A DNA stretch of 34,985 nt from the NCBI GenBank assembly GCA_009839725.1, contig VXPF01000013.1, positions 1 through 34,985 on the forward strand, read 5' to 3'. The first letter of the stretch is position 1. Each line of letters opens with the position of its first letter. Position numbers and translations under genes: made by a program. This DNA is from Dehalococcoidia bacterium. Its GTDB lineage: Bacteria > Chloroflexota > Dehalococcoidia > Tepidiformales > Tepidiformaceae. Positions 9,698 to 16,547 of the stretch are shown in pieces. The notes below the pieces were generated by a model, which worked only from the letters and a program-made list of their open reading frames with translations, had not been told where the DNA came from and did no database searches.

Positions 9698-9703
9698 TAC
9701 AAT
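9698..9703 (+). promoter_or_regulatory. Possible -10 element of the first recombinase gene
   Basis: TACAAT lies 70 bp before the recombinase start, in a 233-bp gene-free gap. No clear -35 sits at 17-bp spacing, so this is weak. The RBS AAGGAG at 9759-9764, eight bases before ATG 9773, is strong and favours that start over the out-of-frame ATG at 9766. Confidence 0.25.
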
Positions 9704-9772
9704 CGTTCTAGCAGAAGACGCCTCCCGGCTGCCCGGTAGGCGAGAAGCGCCGGAGCCCAAGGAGCATGACCG

Positions 9773-11431
9773 ATGACCGACCGCACCGACCCCATGCCCG
9801 TCGCGCTGTATGCTCGCGTCTCCAGCGACCGCCAGGACGTCGACCTCTCCGTGGCCGCCCAGCTGCGCGCCCTGCGCGAGCACGCCGAGAAGCACGGCTA
9901 CATCGTCGTGCGCGAGTACGTCGACGAGGCCGAGAGCGGCCGCGTCGCCGACCGCCCGCAGTTCCGGCAGATGCTCGACGACGCGAGCGGCGCAGACGCT
10001 CCGTTCGAGGAGATCCTCGTCTGGAAGTTCAGCCGCTTCACGCGCAAGCGCGAGCACGCCGTCGCCTTCAAATCGATGCTGAGGAGGCGCGGCATCCGCG
10101 TCGTCTCCATCACCGAGCACGCCGACGACTCCCCCACCGGCAAGCTCATGGAGGCGATCATCGAGAGCGTCGATGAATTTTACTCGGAGAATCTCGCCCA
10201 GGACGTTGTTCGCGGGATGAGGGAGGCCGCCTCAAGGGGCTTCTTCCTCGCCTCGCGCGCCCCGTTCGGCTACAAGAGAGTGAAGGTCGCTGATGGTGGC
10301 AAGGAGCGCCCCACGCTCGAGGTCGACCCCGACTCCGCTCCCGTCGTGAAGGAGGTCTTCGAGCGGGCGCTGCACGGGCAGGGCCTGAAGGAGATCTGCC
10401 GCGACCTCAACGAGCGCGGGGTGACCAACCGGGGACGGCGCTGGCAGAAGAACGCGCTCCACTACCTGCTCACCAACGAGGCCTACACGGGCACGGCCGT
10501 GTGGGGCAAGACGAGCCGGGTCGGCAAGACCCCGAATCCGGTACGGGTGGAGGGCGCCTGGGAGCCCATCGTCACGAGGGAGCTGTTCGAGGGCGTGCGC
10601 AAGGCGCTGCGCAGCCGCGCGCCCAACGTCCAGCGCCCGGCGAGCATCGGGAGCAAGTACCTGCTGAGCGGGCTCCTGCGCTGCGGGCTGTGCGGGAAGG
10701 CCTACGTGGGGCAGGGGGCGAAGGGCGGCCGCTACGGCTACTACGTCTGCGCGACATTGCAGCGCGAGGGCGCGGGAATGTGCGAGGCGCGCTACCTCAA
10801 CGCCGAGAAGGCGGAGGGCTTCGTGGTGGAGAAGATCCGCGAGCGCATCCTCACCGATGAGACGATCACGGAGCTGGTGACGCTGGTGGCGGAGGAAATC
10901 GACGCGCAGGCGGGCGAGCTCGACGGGAAGCTGCATGTCGTCGAGGCGGAGCTCCAGGACGTGCGCAGCAGGCTGGGGAAGCTCTACGAGGCGCTGGAGA
11001 AGAGCGACCTCACGCTGGAGGCGCTCTCGCCGCGCATCCTCTCGCTCAGGCAGCGCGAGGACCAGCTGGCGGCGGCGCGCGAGGACGCGGCGCGGCGCCT
11101 GGAGGAGCGGCGGGTGGAGCTGCCGGGCTCGGAGGAGATCCGGGCGTACGTGGCGGACCTCCGGGAGTTTTTCCAGGAGGGGACGTTCCCGGAGCGCAAG
11201 GCGCTGCTCCGCCACTTCGTGCAGGGCATCGAGGTCACGGGCGACGAGGCCGAACTGACGTACACGATCCCGATGCCGGCGGGGGGTGTGACGAGCGAGC
11301 GTGCGGGAGTTCTTGATTTTGTCCAGTCCGGCCCACCAGACTTGACGGTAGACAGTACCGGCGCAGCGAGAGCTACCTCCTCGGCCTTGCCGCCGCGCAG
11401 CGGACTGTCCTTCGGCATCGGGATCGAATAG
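9773..11431 (+). CDS. Large serine recombinase (integrase), copy 1, with altered C-terminus
   Basis: 552 residues. The N-terminal resolvase domain has YARVSSDRQ (nucleophile Ser17), then FEEILVWKFSRFTRKREHA and SVDEFYSENLAQ (about 10-150). A recombinase domain follows (PFGYKRV, GVTNRGRRWQKNALHYLLTN). Then comes a zinc ribbon (CGLCG...YYVC...CEARYL, about 300-345) and a coiled coil (about 380-450). This is the large serine integrase architecture, which joins short att sites without extensive homology. Up to about residue 516 it follows the family. The last ~36 residues after GVLDF are read from DNA that is antisense to the neighbouring recombinase's 3' end, so its native end was replaced. The start is set by AAGGAG at 9759. 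Confidence 0.9.
   Translation: MTDRTDPMPVALYARVSSDRQDVDLSVAAQLRALREHAEKHGYIVVREYVDEAESGRVADRPQFRQMLDDASGADAPFEEILVWKFSRFTRKREHAVAFKSMLRRRGIRVVSITEHADDSPTGKLMEAIIESVDEFYSENLAQDVVRGMREAASRGFFLASRAPFGYKRVKVADGGKERPTLEVDPDSAPVVKEVFERALHGQGLKEICRDLNERGVTNRGRRWQKNALHYLLTNEAYTGTAVWGKTSRVGKTPNPVRVEGAWEPIVTRELFEGVRKALRSRAPNVQRPASIGSKYLLSGLLRCGLCGKAYVGQGAKGGRYGYYVCATLQREGAGMCEARYLNAEKAEGFVVEKIRERILTDETITELVTLVAEEIDAQAGELDGKLHVVEAELQDVRSRLGKLYEALEKSDLTLEALSPRILSLRQREDQLAAAREDAARRLEERRVELPGSEEIRAYVADLREFFQEGTFPERKALLRHFVQGIEVTGDEAELTYTIPMPAGGVTSERAGVLDFVQSGPPDLTVDSTGAARATSSALPPRSGLSFGIGIE
10001..10204 (+). repeat. Left arm of a ~200-bp near-identical inverted repeat (recombinase 1)
   Basis: The segment encoding PFEEILVWKFSRF through SENLAQ is almost base-for-base the reverse complement of 12489-12685 in the second recombinase. 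Only scattered third-position changes are seen. The arms are about 2.3 kb apart, so homologous recombination could invert the interval and swap the two C-terminal halves. Confidence 0.75.
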
Positions 11432-12915
11432 CGGATCGTGGCGGCGCCCGGGGCGACGGCGATCTCCTTCACGAACGAGTGGAGGAAGGCCTTCGACTCG
11501 GTCAGCTCGCTCGTCCCGAGGAACTCCCGCATCTCCTCCGCGTAGGCGGTGATCGTCTCCACGTCGTCGAGGACCTCGCGCCGCTCCGCGAGCGCGGCCC
11601 GCGCCTCCGAGGCCGTCTGCTCCAGGCGCCCGCGGCGCTCCTTGTGCTCGCGCACGCGCGGCAGCACGTCGCTGATGTCCAGCTCGGTCGTCTCCATGAG
11701 GTGGTAGAGCCGGTCCAGCCGGCGGCGCACGTCGGCGATCTCGGACTCGATCGTCTCGAGCTGCTTGCGGCGCTCGCTCGCCACGGCGTCCATCTCCTCG
11801 GCGACGAGGCTGACGAGGTCGCGGATGTTGGACTCGGTGAGGACGTTGGCCCGGAGCTGGTCGACGACGAGTGACTCGAAGCGCCGCGCGTTGAGCCGGG
11901 GCGCGTCGCAGGACCCGCGGCCGCGCTTCATGAGGGACTGGCAGACGTAGTAGGAGAACTTGCCGCTCTTCGAGTCCTGCCCGGTGAGGGCGCGCCGGCA
12001 GCTGCGGCACTTGACCAGCCCGCTCAGCAGGTAGGAGCTGCCGACGCGGCGCGGGTGGGCGCGCTTCGGAGCCCGTGAGCGCATGAGCGACTGCACGCTC
12101 GCGAACAGCTCCTTCGAGACGATCGCGGGGAAGGCGTCCTCGACGCGCACCGGCGGCGCGCCGTCCTTCGCGCCCGTGCCCCACTGCAGCACGCCCGTGT
12201 AGACCTCGTTGGTGAGCAGGATGTGGACGCCGTTCTTCGACCAGGGACGGCCCGTGGGGTTGGAGATGCCGTCGTCGTTGAGGGTGCGGGCGATCTCGGT
12301 GATGCCCTTGCCCTTCTCGGCGAGCGTGAACATGCGCTCCACGACGGGCGCGGTCTCGGGATTCACCTCGAGCACCGGGCGCTTCTTCGCGCCGTCCTGC
12401 ACGTAGACGCGGGTGTAGCCGTAGGGCGTGCGGCTGGCGACCCAGAAGCCGCGCGAGGCGGCCTCGCGCATCCCCCGCGCAACCTCCTGCGCCAGGTTCT
12501 CCGAGTAGAACTCGTCGACGCTCTCGATGATCGCCTCCATGAGCTTGCCGGTCGGGGAGTCGTCGGCGTGCTCGGTGATGGAGACGACGCGGATGCCGCG
12601 CCGGCGCAGCATCGACTTGAAGGCGACGGCATGCTCACGCTTGCGCGTGAAGCGGCTGAACTTCCAGACGAGGATCTCCTCGAAGGGCGCATCGTCGGCG
12701 CTCGCCTCGTCGAGCATGCGCCGGAACTGCGGTCGGTCGGCGACGCGCCCGCTCTCGGCCTCGTCGATGTACTCGCGGGTGACCAGGTAGTTGTTCTTCT
12801 CGGCGTAATCGCGAAGCGCGCGGAGTTGGGCGGAGACGGAAAGGTCGACGTCCTGACGGTCGCTGGACACGCGCGCGTAGAGAGCGGCCGGTGTCGGGTC
12901 GGGTCGTTCGCTCAT
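10984..12915 (-). CDS. Large serine recombinase (integrase), copy 2, reading through into antisense of copy 1
   Basis: 643 residues as read from ATG 12915, which has GGGGAGAG about ten bases upstream; longer N-terminal extensions look non-coding. YARVSSDRQ gives the nucleophile Ser17. FEEILVWKFSRF and SVDEFYSENLAQ complete the resolvase core; TPYGYTRVYV starts the recombinase domain. The zinc ribbon is KCRSC...YYVC...SCDAPRL, followed by a coiled coil. The family-like part ends near residue 532 at VKSGGPDWT. The remaining ~111 residues are the antisense of recombinase 1 (11320 down to 10984) and are unlikely to be native. Probable integrase of an element lying to the right. The N-terminal half is nearly identical to recombinase 1, the C-terminal half clearly different. 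Confidence 0.88.
   Translation of the reverse strand: MSERPDPTPAALYARVSSDRQDVDLSVSAQLRALRDYAEKNNYLVTREYIDEAESGRVADRPQFRRMLDEASADDAPFEEILVWKFSRFTRKREHAVAFKSMLRRRGIRVVSITEHADDSPTGKLMEAIIESVDEFYSENLAQEVARGMREAASRGFWVASRTPYGYTRVYVQDGAKKRPVLEVNPETAPVVERMFTLAEKGKGITEIARTLNDDGISNPTGRPWSKNGVHILLTNEVYTGVLQWGTGAKDGAPPVRVEDAFPAIVSKELFASVQSLMRSRAPKRAHPRRVGSSYLLSGLVKCRSCRRALTGQDSKSGKFSYYVCQSLMKRGRGSCDAPRLNARRFESLVVDQLRANVLTESNIRDLVSLVAEEMDAVASERRKQLETIESEIADVRRRLDRLYHLMETTELDISDVLPRVREHKERRGRLEQTASEARAALAERREVLDDVETITAYAEEMREFLGTSELTESKAFLHSFVKEIAVAPGAATIRYSIPMPKDSPLRGGKAEEVALAAPVLSTVKSGGPDWTKSRTPARSLVTPPAGIGIVYVSSASSPVTSMPCTKWRSSALRSGNVPSWKNSRRSATYARISSEPGSSTRRSSRRRAASSRAAASWSSRCLSERMRGESASSVRSLFSSAS
11321..11338 (+). 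other. tRNA 3'-end-like sequence at the recombinase junction (candidate att fossil)
   Basis: GTCCAGTCCGGCCCACCA fits the last 18 bases of a CCA-encoding tRNA: the end of the T-loop, T-stem strand CCAGT, acceptor strand CCGGCCC, discriminator A and CCA. No 5' part of a tRNA precedes it. Both recombinase reading frames pass from family-like sequence to foreign sequence at this spot. From memory, related recombinases often end in a peptide read from the antisense of a tRNA-Ile gene. I infer an att core left by integration into a tRNA gene. Confidence 0.5.
12489..12685 (-). repeat. Right arm of the recombinase inverted repeat
   Basis: Reverse-complement partner of 10001-10204. See the left arm. 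It encodes the catalytic-core segment of recombinase 2. Confidence 0.75.
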
Positions 12916-13353
12916 CGGTCTGGCTCTCCCCTTCGCTTCTCGTTCAGCGTACCGAGCCGTCTCCCCTACAGGCGCGCCCTTCGGTGAAGATGTGGCCGAC
13001 CCGTCACATCGGAGCAAGCACGTTCGCTGTTGGTGCCAGAAGCGGACCCCTGGCCGGTTTCGCTTGCCTCTGGCGACACATGGCTCAGAACGTCCGTTCT
13101 GACAAGGAGCATACCTCATGCCCAGGCGCTTACGCAGCCTGGCCGGCGCCCGGAGTCCCTGAGTCGTCTTCAGCCACTCCCTCCCGTGCAGCCTGATATC
13201 CTCGCGCGTCCCCGGAGGGAAGCACATGAGTAGCAAGAGTGCGACTCGTGGTTAGGCGACTCTTGACACCTCTCCAGCCTGTCCCGGCCGGTGTAGGCAC
13301 TGTGCATCGCGGCGTTCGGCTCGTCAGCGCCTCCCGAGGAGGGGAAGTGGCGG
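12916..13353. other. 438-bp intergenic region between recombinase 2 and the defence island
   Basis: No gene supported. It holds the RBS of recombinase 2 (reverse strand, about 12922-12932), an 18-bp palindrome (13085-13102) listed separately, and a spaced inverted repeat CAAGAGT (13234-13240) / ACTCTTG (13259-13265). It also holds the GAGGAGGGG ribosome-binding site (about 13336-13344) of the TIR gene. A reverse-strand extension of recombinase 2 stays open across much of it but lacks family-like sequence. Confidence 0.4.
13085..13102. promoter_or_regulatory. 18-bp palindrome with a GAAC-N4-GTTC core (SOS-box-like)
   Basis: TCAGAACG-TC-CGTTCTGA is a perfect inverted repeat. Its core GAACGTCCGTTC (13088-13099) fits the GAAC-N4-GTTC form of LexA boxes known in Gram-positive bacteria. 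It lies 170 bp upstream of recombinase 2 (reverse strand) and about 250 bp before the first TIR gene, so it could serve either. LexA control is an inference from the motif only. Confidence 0.4.
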
Positions 13354-13728
13354 GTGGCTAGGCTCAACGTCTTCGTCAGCTTCGAGTTCGACAAGGACGA
13401 GAACCTCAGGGGGAGCTTCTACGCGCAGGCGAAGCGCCACACGCGGCATCGCATAGGGGACTACTCGCTGAGCGAGGCTTACAAGGCCCGGGAATGGAAG
13501 GCGAAGGCGAAGGCCGCCATTCGCCGGTGTGATGCCGTGGTCGTCCTCATCGGCGAGGACACGCACAATGCTCCCGGGGTCAGGACGGAAGTGGACATCG
13601 CCCAGAGCCTCGGGAAGCCAATTCTCCAGGTAAGGCCGCAGAAGCGAAGCTACCCCGGCCTGCATTGGCTCGACGACCCGATTCCATGGAAGTGGGAGCG
13701 CATCGAGGACTGGCTGGACGAGCTATGA
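13354..13728 (+). CDS. TIR-like (MTH538/ThsB-type fold) protein, first copy
   Basis: 124 residues from GTG 13354, with a strong GAGGAGGGG RBS. It opens with RLNVFVSFEFDKDENLRG and has AREWKAKAKAAIRRCDAVVVLIGEDTHNAPGVRTEVDIA, then GKPILQVRP. These are the beta1-alpha1 and beta3-alpha3 parts of the TIR-like MTH538 (DUF1863/ThsB) domain. Such proteins act in Thoeris as cyclic ADP-ribose-type signal makers, and related ones occur in other defence operons. Its stop overlaps the start of the next gene by ATGA, so the two are translationally coupled. Catalytic competence cannot be judged by eye. Confidence 0.75.
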   Translation: MARLNVFVSFEFDKDENLRGSFYAQAKRHTRHRIGDYSLSEAYKAREWKAKAKAAIRRCDAVVVLIGEDTHNAPGVRTEVDIAQSLGKPILQVRPQKRSYPGLHWLDDPIPWKWERIEDWLDEL

Positions 13729-14141
13729 ACTCGGAAGCGGCGCGCATTGAGCACCTCAAGCTGATTCAGGGAGTCGTGGACCGGCTGAGCCGGAACTCCT
13801 TCGCCGTCAAGTCAGTGGCGACGGCAGCGACGGCGGCGTTGGTGGCATTCACGGCCGGCACCGAGGCACCCGTGGCGGCTCTTGCTGGCGTCACAGTACT
13901 TCCCCTGTGGGTGCTCGATGCCCTCTTCCTCGATCGCGAGCGTGGCTTTCGCCGGCTCTACGACAGCGTGCGACGGGGCGCTCCCTTGGAGCACGGGCAC
14001 AGTGACTACTTCACGATGGGTGTTCCCTCAGCAGGGCACCGCCACAGCCTCCTGAGAGCTGCTTCAAGCGCGAGCCTGTCCCTGTTCTACGTCTCTCTTC
14101 TCGTGCTGGTCGGGGTGTCAGCGCTCGTCACGCTGGTCTAG
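13725..14141 (+). CDS. Membrane protein paired with the TIR-like protein
   Basis: 138 residues; ATG 13725 overlaps the upstream TGA. It starts with a soluble helix (IEHLKLIQGVVDRLSRNSF), has a hydrophobic pair (about residues 27-65, ending in LPLWVLDALFLDRERGFRRLYDSV), then a polar loop and a last hydrophobic helix (about 113-137). From memory, the pattern of a helix with IQGVI-RL--NSF followed by LDA-FL--ER-FR-LYD recurs in membrane proteins encoded next to TIR-like genes. A pore-forming or membrane-disrupting effector driven by the TIR partner's signal is plausible but inferred. Its end faces the convergent TIR/ubiquitin-like operon 23 bp away. Confidence 0.65.
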   Translation: MNSEAARIEHLKLIQGVVDRLSRNSFAVKSVATAATAALVAFTAGTEAPVAALAGVTVLPLWVLDALFLDRERGFRRLYDSVRRGAPLEHGHSDYFTMGVPSAGHRHSLLRAASSASLSLFYVSLLVLVGVSALVTLV

Positions 14142-14164
14142 AGCCCTAGGACGCGGGGGTGCAC

Positions 14165-14722
14165 CTAGCCCAGGAGCCGCGAGAGCCAGCTCCTGCCAGC
14201 ATGCTCGCGACGGACCCTCCGGCGCTCTTCAGCGTTCCTGACGGCTAGCTCGACCCAGTCTTCGATGTCGTCGGCAATGCGATGGTAGGCGCGCTGGCTG
14301 TCCTTCGTTCGGGGATCGTGGACCTTCACATGGTCAGAGAGTCGTACACCTTCCACCTCGATGTCGAACGGATTCCTCCCCTTGCGGGACTGCTTCCCGT
14401 GCTGGTCCTGCAGGTTGTGGATGTAGATGCCGATCAAGCCCTTCCCCTCGACCCAGGCCTTCTCGATCTCGTATCTGACCCACTCGCGATCAGCCGTCTC
14501 GCTGCCGACCAACACGACGACGCACGAACTGCGCGCGATCCGCGCGTCTATCCATTCCCTAATGGCGGACTTGCCTCGACGCTTGACCTCCTCCCAGGCA
14601 TTGGAGTCAACCGGCCTGCTTCTTTGGATCACACCGATGTTGCGCACCTGTGACGTGCGCCAACTGTCGCCGTCGTAGTGGAAACTGAAGAAGACTCGTC
14701 GCCTGGGACTCTTGGCTGGCAT
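14165..14722 (-). CDS. TIR-like (ThsB-type) protein, last gene of the ubiquitin-like operon
   Basis: 185 residues. It begins RRRVFFSFHYDGDSWRTSQV, a strong signature of ThsB-type MTH538 TIR-like proteins, followed by AIREWIDARIARSSCVVVLV and ADREWVRYEIEKAW. A C-terminal extension carries a charged helix (VRNAEERRRVRREHAGRSW). ThsB proteins are known to make an NAD-derived signal in Thoeris; no ThsA partner is present in this window. The gene starts six bases after the DUF6527-type gene in the same direction, so it is almost surely co-transcribed with the ubiquitin-like genes. It is much closer to ThsB than the first TIR copy is. It could act as the effector of the conjugation system or as a passenger. 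Confidence 0.85.
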   Translation of the reverse strand: MPAKSPRRRVFFSFHYDGDSWRTSQVRNIGVIQRSRPVDSNAWEEVKRRGKSAIREWIDARIARSSCVVVLVGSETADREWVRYEIEKAWVEGKGLIGIYIHNLQDQHGKQSRKGRNPFDIEVEGVRLSDHVKVHDPRTKDSQRAYHRIADDIEDWVELAVRNAEERRRVRREHAGRSWLSRLLG

Positions 14723-14728
14723 GCTCCT

Positions 14729-15085
14729 CTATCTCCAGGGGATGCTGAGTCGCCACTGAGCGACCCGCCGCCAAAGAGGCAAGCGCCGCGCAGGCTTGGC
14801 CTCCGCGAAGGAAGGCAACCAGATCACCTTGTTGCGCCGGACGTAGTAGTGCGACTGGCACTCGAAACTCCTGTTGCCGACGGATGGGCAGAGGGAGATT
14901 GACTCACCGTCAAAGGTCATGCTCCAGTCGTTTGGGTTGAGCGGCGTGACGACCTCGCGGCCGCATCCGCAGCAACAGCTGTGCAAGGCCGTCGCGAAGG
15001 CGACGGAGACGTACAGCACCCCATCGGCAAGGTGTTCCGGGATGTGATGGACGAACTCGTGATCGAGCGCCGTCCTACGGCTCAT
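14729..15085 (-). CDS. DUF6527-type Cys-rich protein of the ubiquitin-like operon
   Basis: 118 residues from ATG 15085, whose ATGA overlaps the stop of the E1 gene; a longer upstream extension is not needed. The sequence has EFVHHIPEHLADGVLYVS, then HSCCCGCGREVV, NDWSMTFDG, SLCPSVGNRSFECQSHYYV and RRNKVIW. I recall this pattern as DUF6527, found next to ThiF/E1 genes with ubiquitin-like partners. The CCCGC cluster plus the later C and H residues could form a zinc site, perhaps treble-clef-like. A ligase-type or adaptor role is only an inference. Confidence 0.75.
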   Translation of the reverse strand: MSRRTALDHEFVHHIPEHLADGVLYVSVAFATALHSCCCGCGREVVTPLNPNDWSMTFDGESISLCPSVGNRSFECQSHYYVRRNKVIWLPSFAEAKPARRLPLWRRVAQWRLSIPWR

Positions 15086-16254
15086 GGCTGGCGCTCGTTG
15101 ACCAGGTGGTTGCCGTCGATCTGGTAGCAGCTCGAGTGCTCCCGGCCCAGATCGAGGTAGAACCCCATGAGCTTCTTCCACTTGACGACGGCGAGGGCGG
15201 CGTTCAGCGCGTTGAGGTCTGCGATCTGGATGTTCTGGGAATAGTCGTCATCCGTGGGTCGCTCTGCGAGCGGGATCGTCGAGTGAACGTGATCGCGGTC
15301 GCCAGGCGTCGCAGACGTTACTCGCAACTGCCCCAGCAACGCCCCGTCAACCTCGTTGACACCCATCCCTACATCGACGAACGGCACGCCGGCGTCGAGC
15401 AGCGTCTCGACGGCCAGTCGCCTGGCAGCGGCGTCATCCACGGCGACGAAGGCGAAGTCCACCGAGGACAGGATGTCAGCCGCGCCGTGATCGAGGTGGT
15501 CATGGCTGACGATGTTGCGATGCATGTTGGAATAGATGCCGCGGAAGTAGTCGGACTTCCTGGGTCGTGCTCTGAGGTCGTCAACCGACGGCGCGCCGGG
15601 AGCCCGGAAGGCGTTGTGCTGGCCGAAGGTGTCGCCGTCGAACAGGTGGATCGCATCGACCGGCGTCTTCGCTACGAGATCGAGGATGTACGAGCCGGTG
15701 CCGCCGAGCCCAACGATTGCCACTGCGCTGAGCCGGAGCTTCTCCGTGATCGCGCCGATCTCGGCCCTGCTCGAGGCTGTATCAACGTACTCGAACACCG
15801 AGCTTGTGTTCTCCTCCGGGGCTACCAGGAACGTCCGAGCTGTGGCTGCGGGGTCGATCGCCTGCGCATAGCCGGACAGGATCTCCGCGTACGTCGACAT
15901 CTTCTCGTAGTAGTCCGCGTAGCCACCCTCCGGCTTGCTCGAGAACTTGTGCTGAGCGATCAGGCCGTCGCCCAGGTCCCACGAACCGGCAGAGTTGATG
16001 ATGTTGCTGAGAGGCGTCCCCTCGCTGTTGCACGGTGCGCGCCCGGTGAACATCACGACATGATTGCTCGGGCGGGCGGCGACATCCCCTGCGAGGTCAA
16101 GTTTGGAGACCAGCGAGGCGCGCGCGACGACGCGATCCTCGGTGACGTATGGGACGTGCTTCAGTAGGAGGTAGCCCCCGCGCACCTCGATCTCATAGCC
16201 CTCGTCCGCGAGCCGCTGGAGATCGGGGCTACGACTTATCAGTTGCGGTGGCAT
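15082..16254 (-). CDS. E1-like ThiF family adenylyltransferase with N-terminal accessory domain
   Basis: 390 residues from ATG 16254. Residues about 1-165 form a domain typical of this subfamily (I recall it as DUF6791), with GYEIEVRGGYLL, a Cys at 75 in FTGRAPCNSEGTPL, and GGYADYYEKM. The ThiF/E1 Rossmann domain follows: nucleotide loop VAIVGLGGTGSYI (about 178-190), FDGDTFGQHNAFR (about 204-216), and VDVGMGV. E1-like enzymes adenylate the C-terminus of a ubiquitin-like protein. Only two cysteines exist (75 and 376), and none lies where a classical E1 crossover-loop Cys would be. It overlaps the ubiquitin-like gene by 26 bp and the next gene by 4 bp. Confidence 0.85.
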   Translation of the reverse strand: MPPQLISRSPDLQRLADEGYEIEVRGGYLLLKHVPYVTEDRVVARASLVSKLDLAGDVAARPSNHVVMFTGRAPCNSEGTPLSNIINSAGSWDLGDGLIAQHKFSSKPEGGYADYYEKMSTYAEILSGYAQAIDPAATARTFLVAPEENTSSVFEYVDTASSRAEIGAITEKLRLSAVAIVGLGGTGSYILDLVAKTPVDAIHLFDGDTFGQHNAFRAPGAPSVDDLRARPRKSDYFRGIYSNMHRNIVSHDHLDHGAADILSSVDFAFVAVDDAAARRLAVETLLDAGVPFVDVGMGVNEVDGALLGQLRVTSATPGDRDHVHSTIPLAERPTDDDYSQNIQIADLNALNAALAVVKWKKLMGFYLDLGREHSSCYQIDGNHLVNERQP

Positions 16255-16516
16255 TGAAGACGGTGCCGTCCTTGACCTTCACTTCGCCGCCGGGGCGGAG
16301 GCTGCCATCGGGCGGGCGGCCGGCGCCGTTGCGGTAGGTGACGGTGAACTCCCAGTTCGAACCCGAGGGCACCGGGTTGAAGGCGAGCTCGAGCACCTCC
16401 TTGAAGGAGATCTCCTCGGACGTGACGATCCGCTCGCGGCCGTTCACGATGATGGCTATTCTGTCCTTGTCGTCGGACCTGTCCTTGTCGCCGAGCTTGT
16501 CCTTGTCGTCAGGCAC
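16229..16516 (-). CDS. Single-domain ubiquitin-like protein (multiubiquitin family)
   Basis: 95 residues from GTG 16516, which has a strong RBS (AGAGGAGGG) ending four bases upstream. An ATG at 16540 gives eight more residues but has a poor RBS. After a charged tail of DDKDK/DDKD repeats come RIAIIVNGRERIV, EISFKEVLELAF, WEFTVTYRNGAG, then EVKVKDGTVFNATATDKS. This matches the multiubiquitin beta-grasp family, whose members usually carry several repeats; here there is one. The C-terminus is TDKS, with no diglycine. It is the first gene of the operon, followed by the E1 gene with a 26-bp overlap, so it is the likely E1 substrate. Confidence 0.8.
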   Translation of the reverse strand: MPDDKDKLGDKDRSDDKDRIAIIVNGRERIVTSEEISFKEVLELAFNPVPSGSNWEFTVTYRNGAGRPPDGSLRPGGEVKVKDGTVFNATATDKS

Positions 16517-16547
16517 GGGGCCCTCCTCTGAACCATACATTGAGATG

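Noticed and set aside
10984-11320. C-terminal ~111 residues of recombinase 2 as a functional domain
   Set aside because: They are the exact antisense of recombinase 1 coding sequence, so they reflect read-through and not a native domain.
11321-11338. A complete tRNA gene at the recombinase junction
   Set aside because: Only the last 18 bases resemble a tRNA; upstream bases are recombinase coding sequence.
13118-13162. A 14-codon forward ORF after the SOS-like palindrome with AAGGAG upstream
   Set aside because: Too short and without any conserved feature; could be a leader peptide but nothing supports it.
13263-13268. TTGACA as a -35 for the first TIR gene
   Set aside because: No acceptable -10 at 16-18 bp; nearest candidate is 23 bp away.
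16517-16540. ATG 16540 as start of the ubiquitin-like gene
   Set aside because: GTG 16516 has a far better RBS (AGAGGAGGG); the ATG remains possible.
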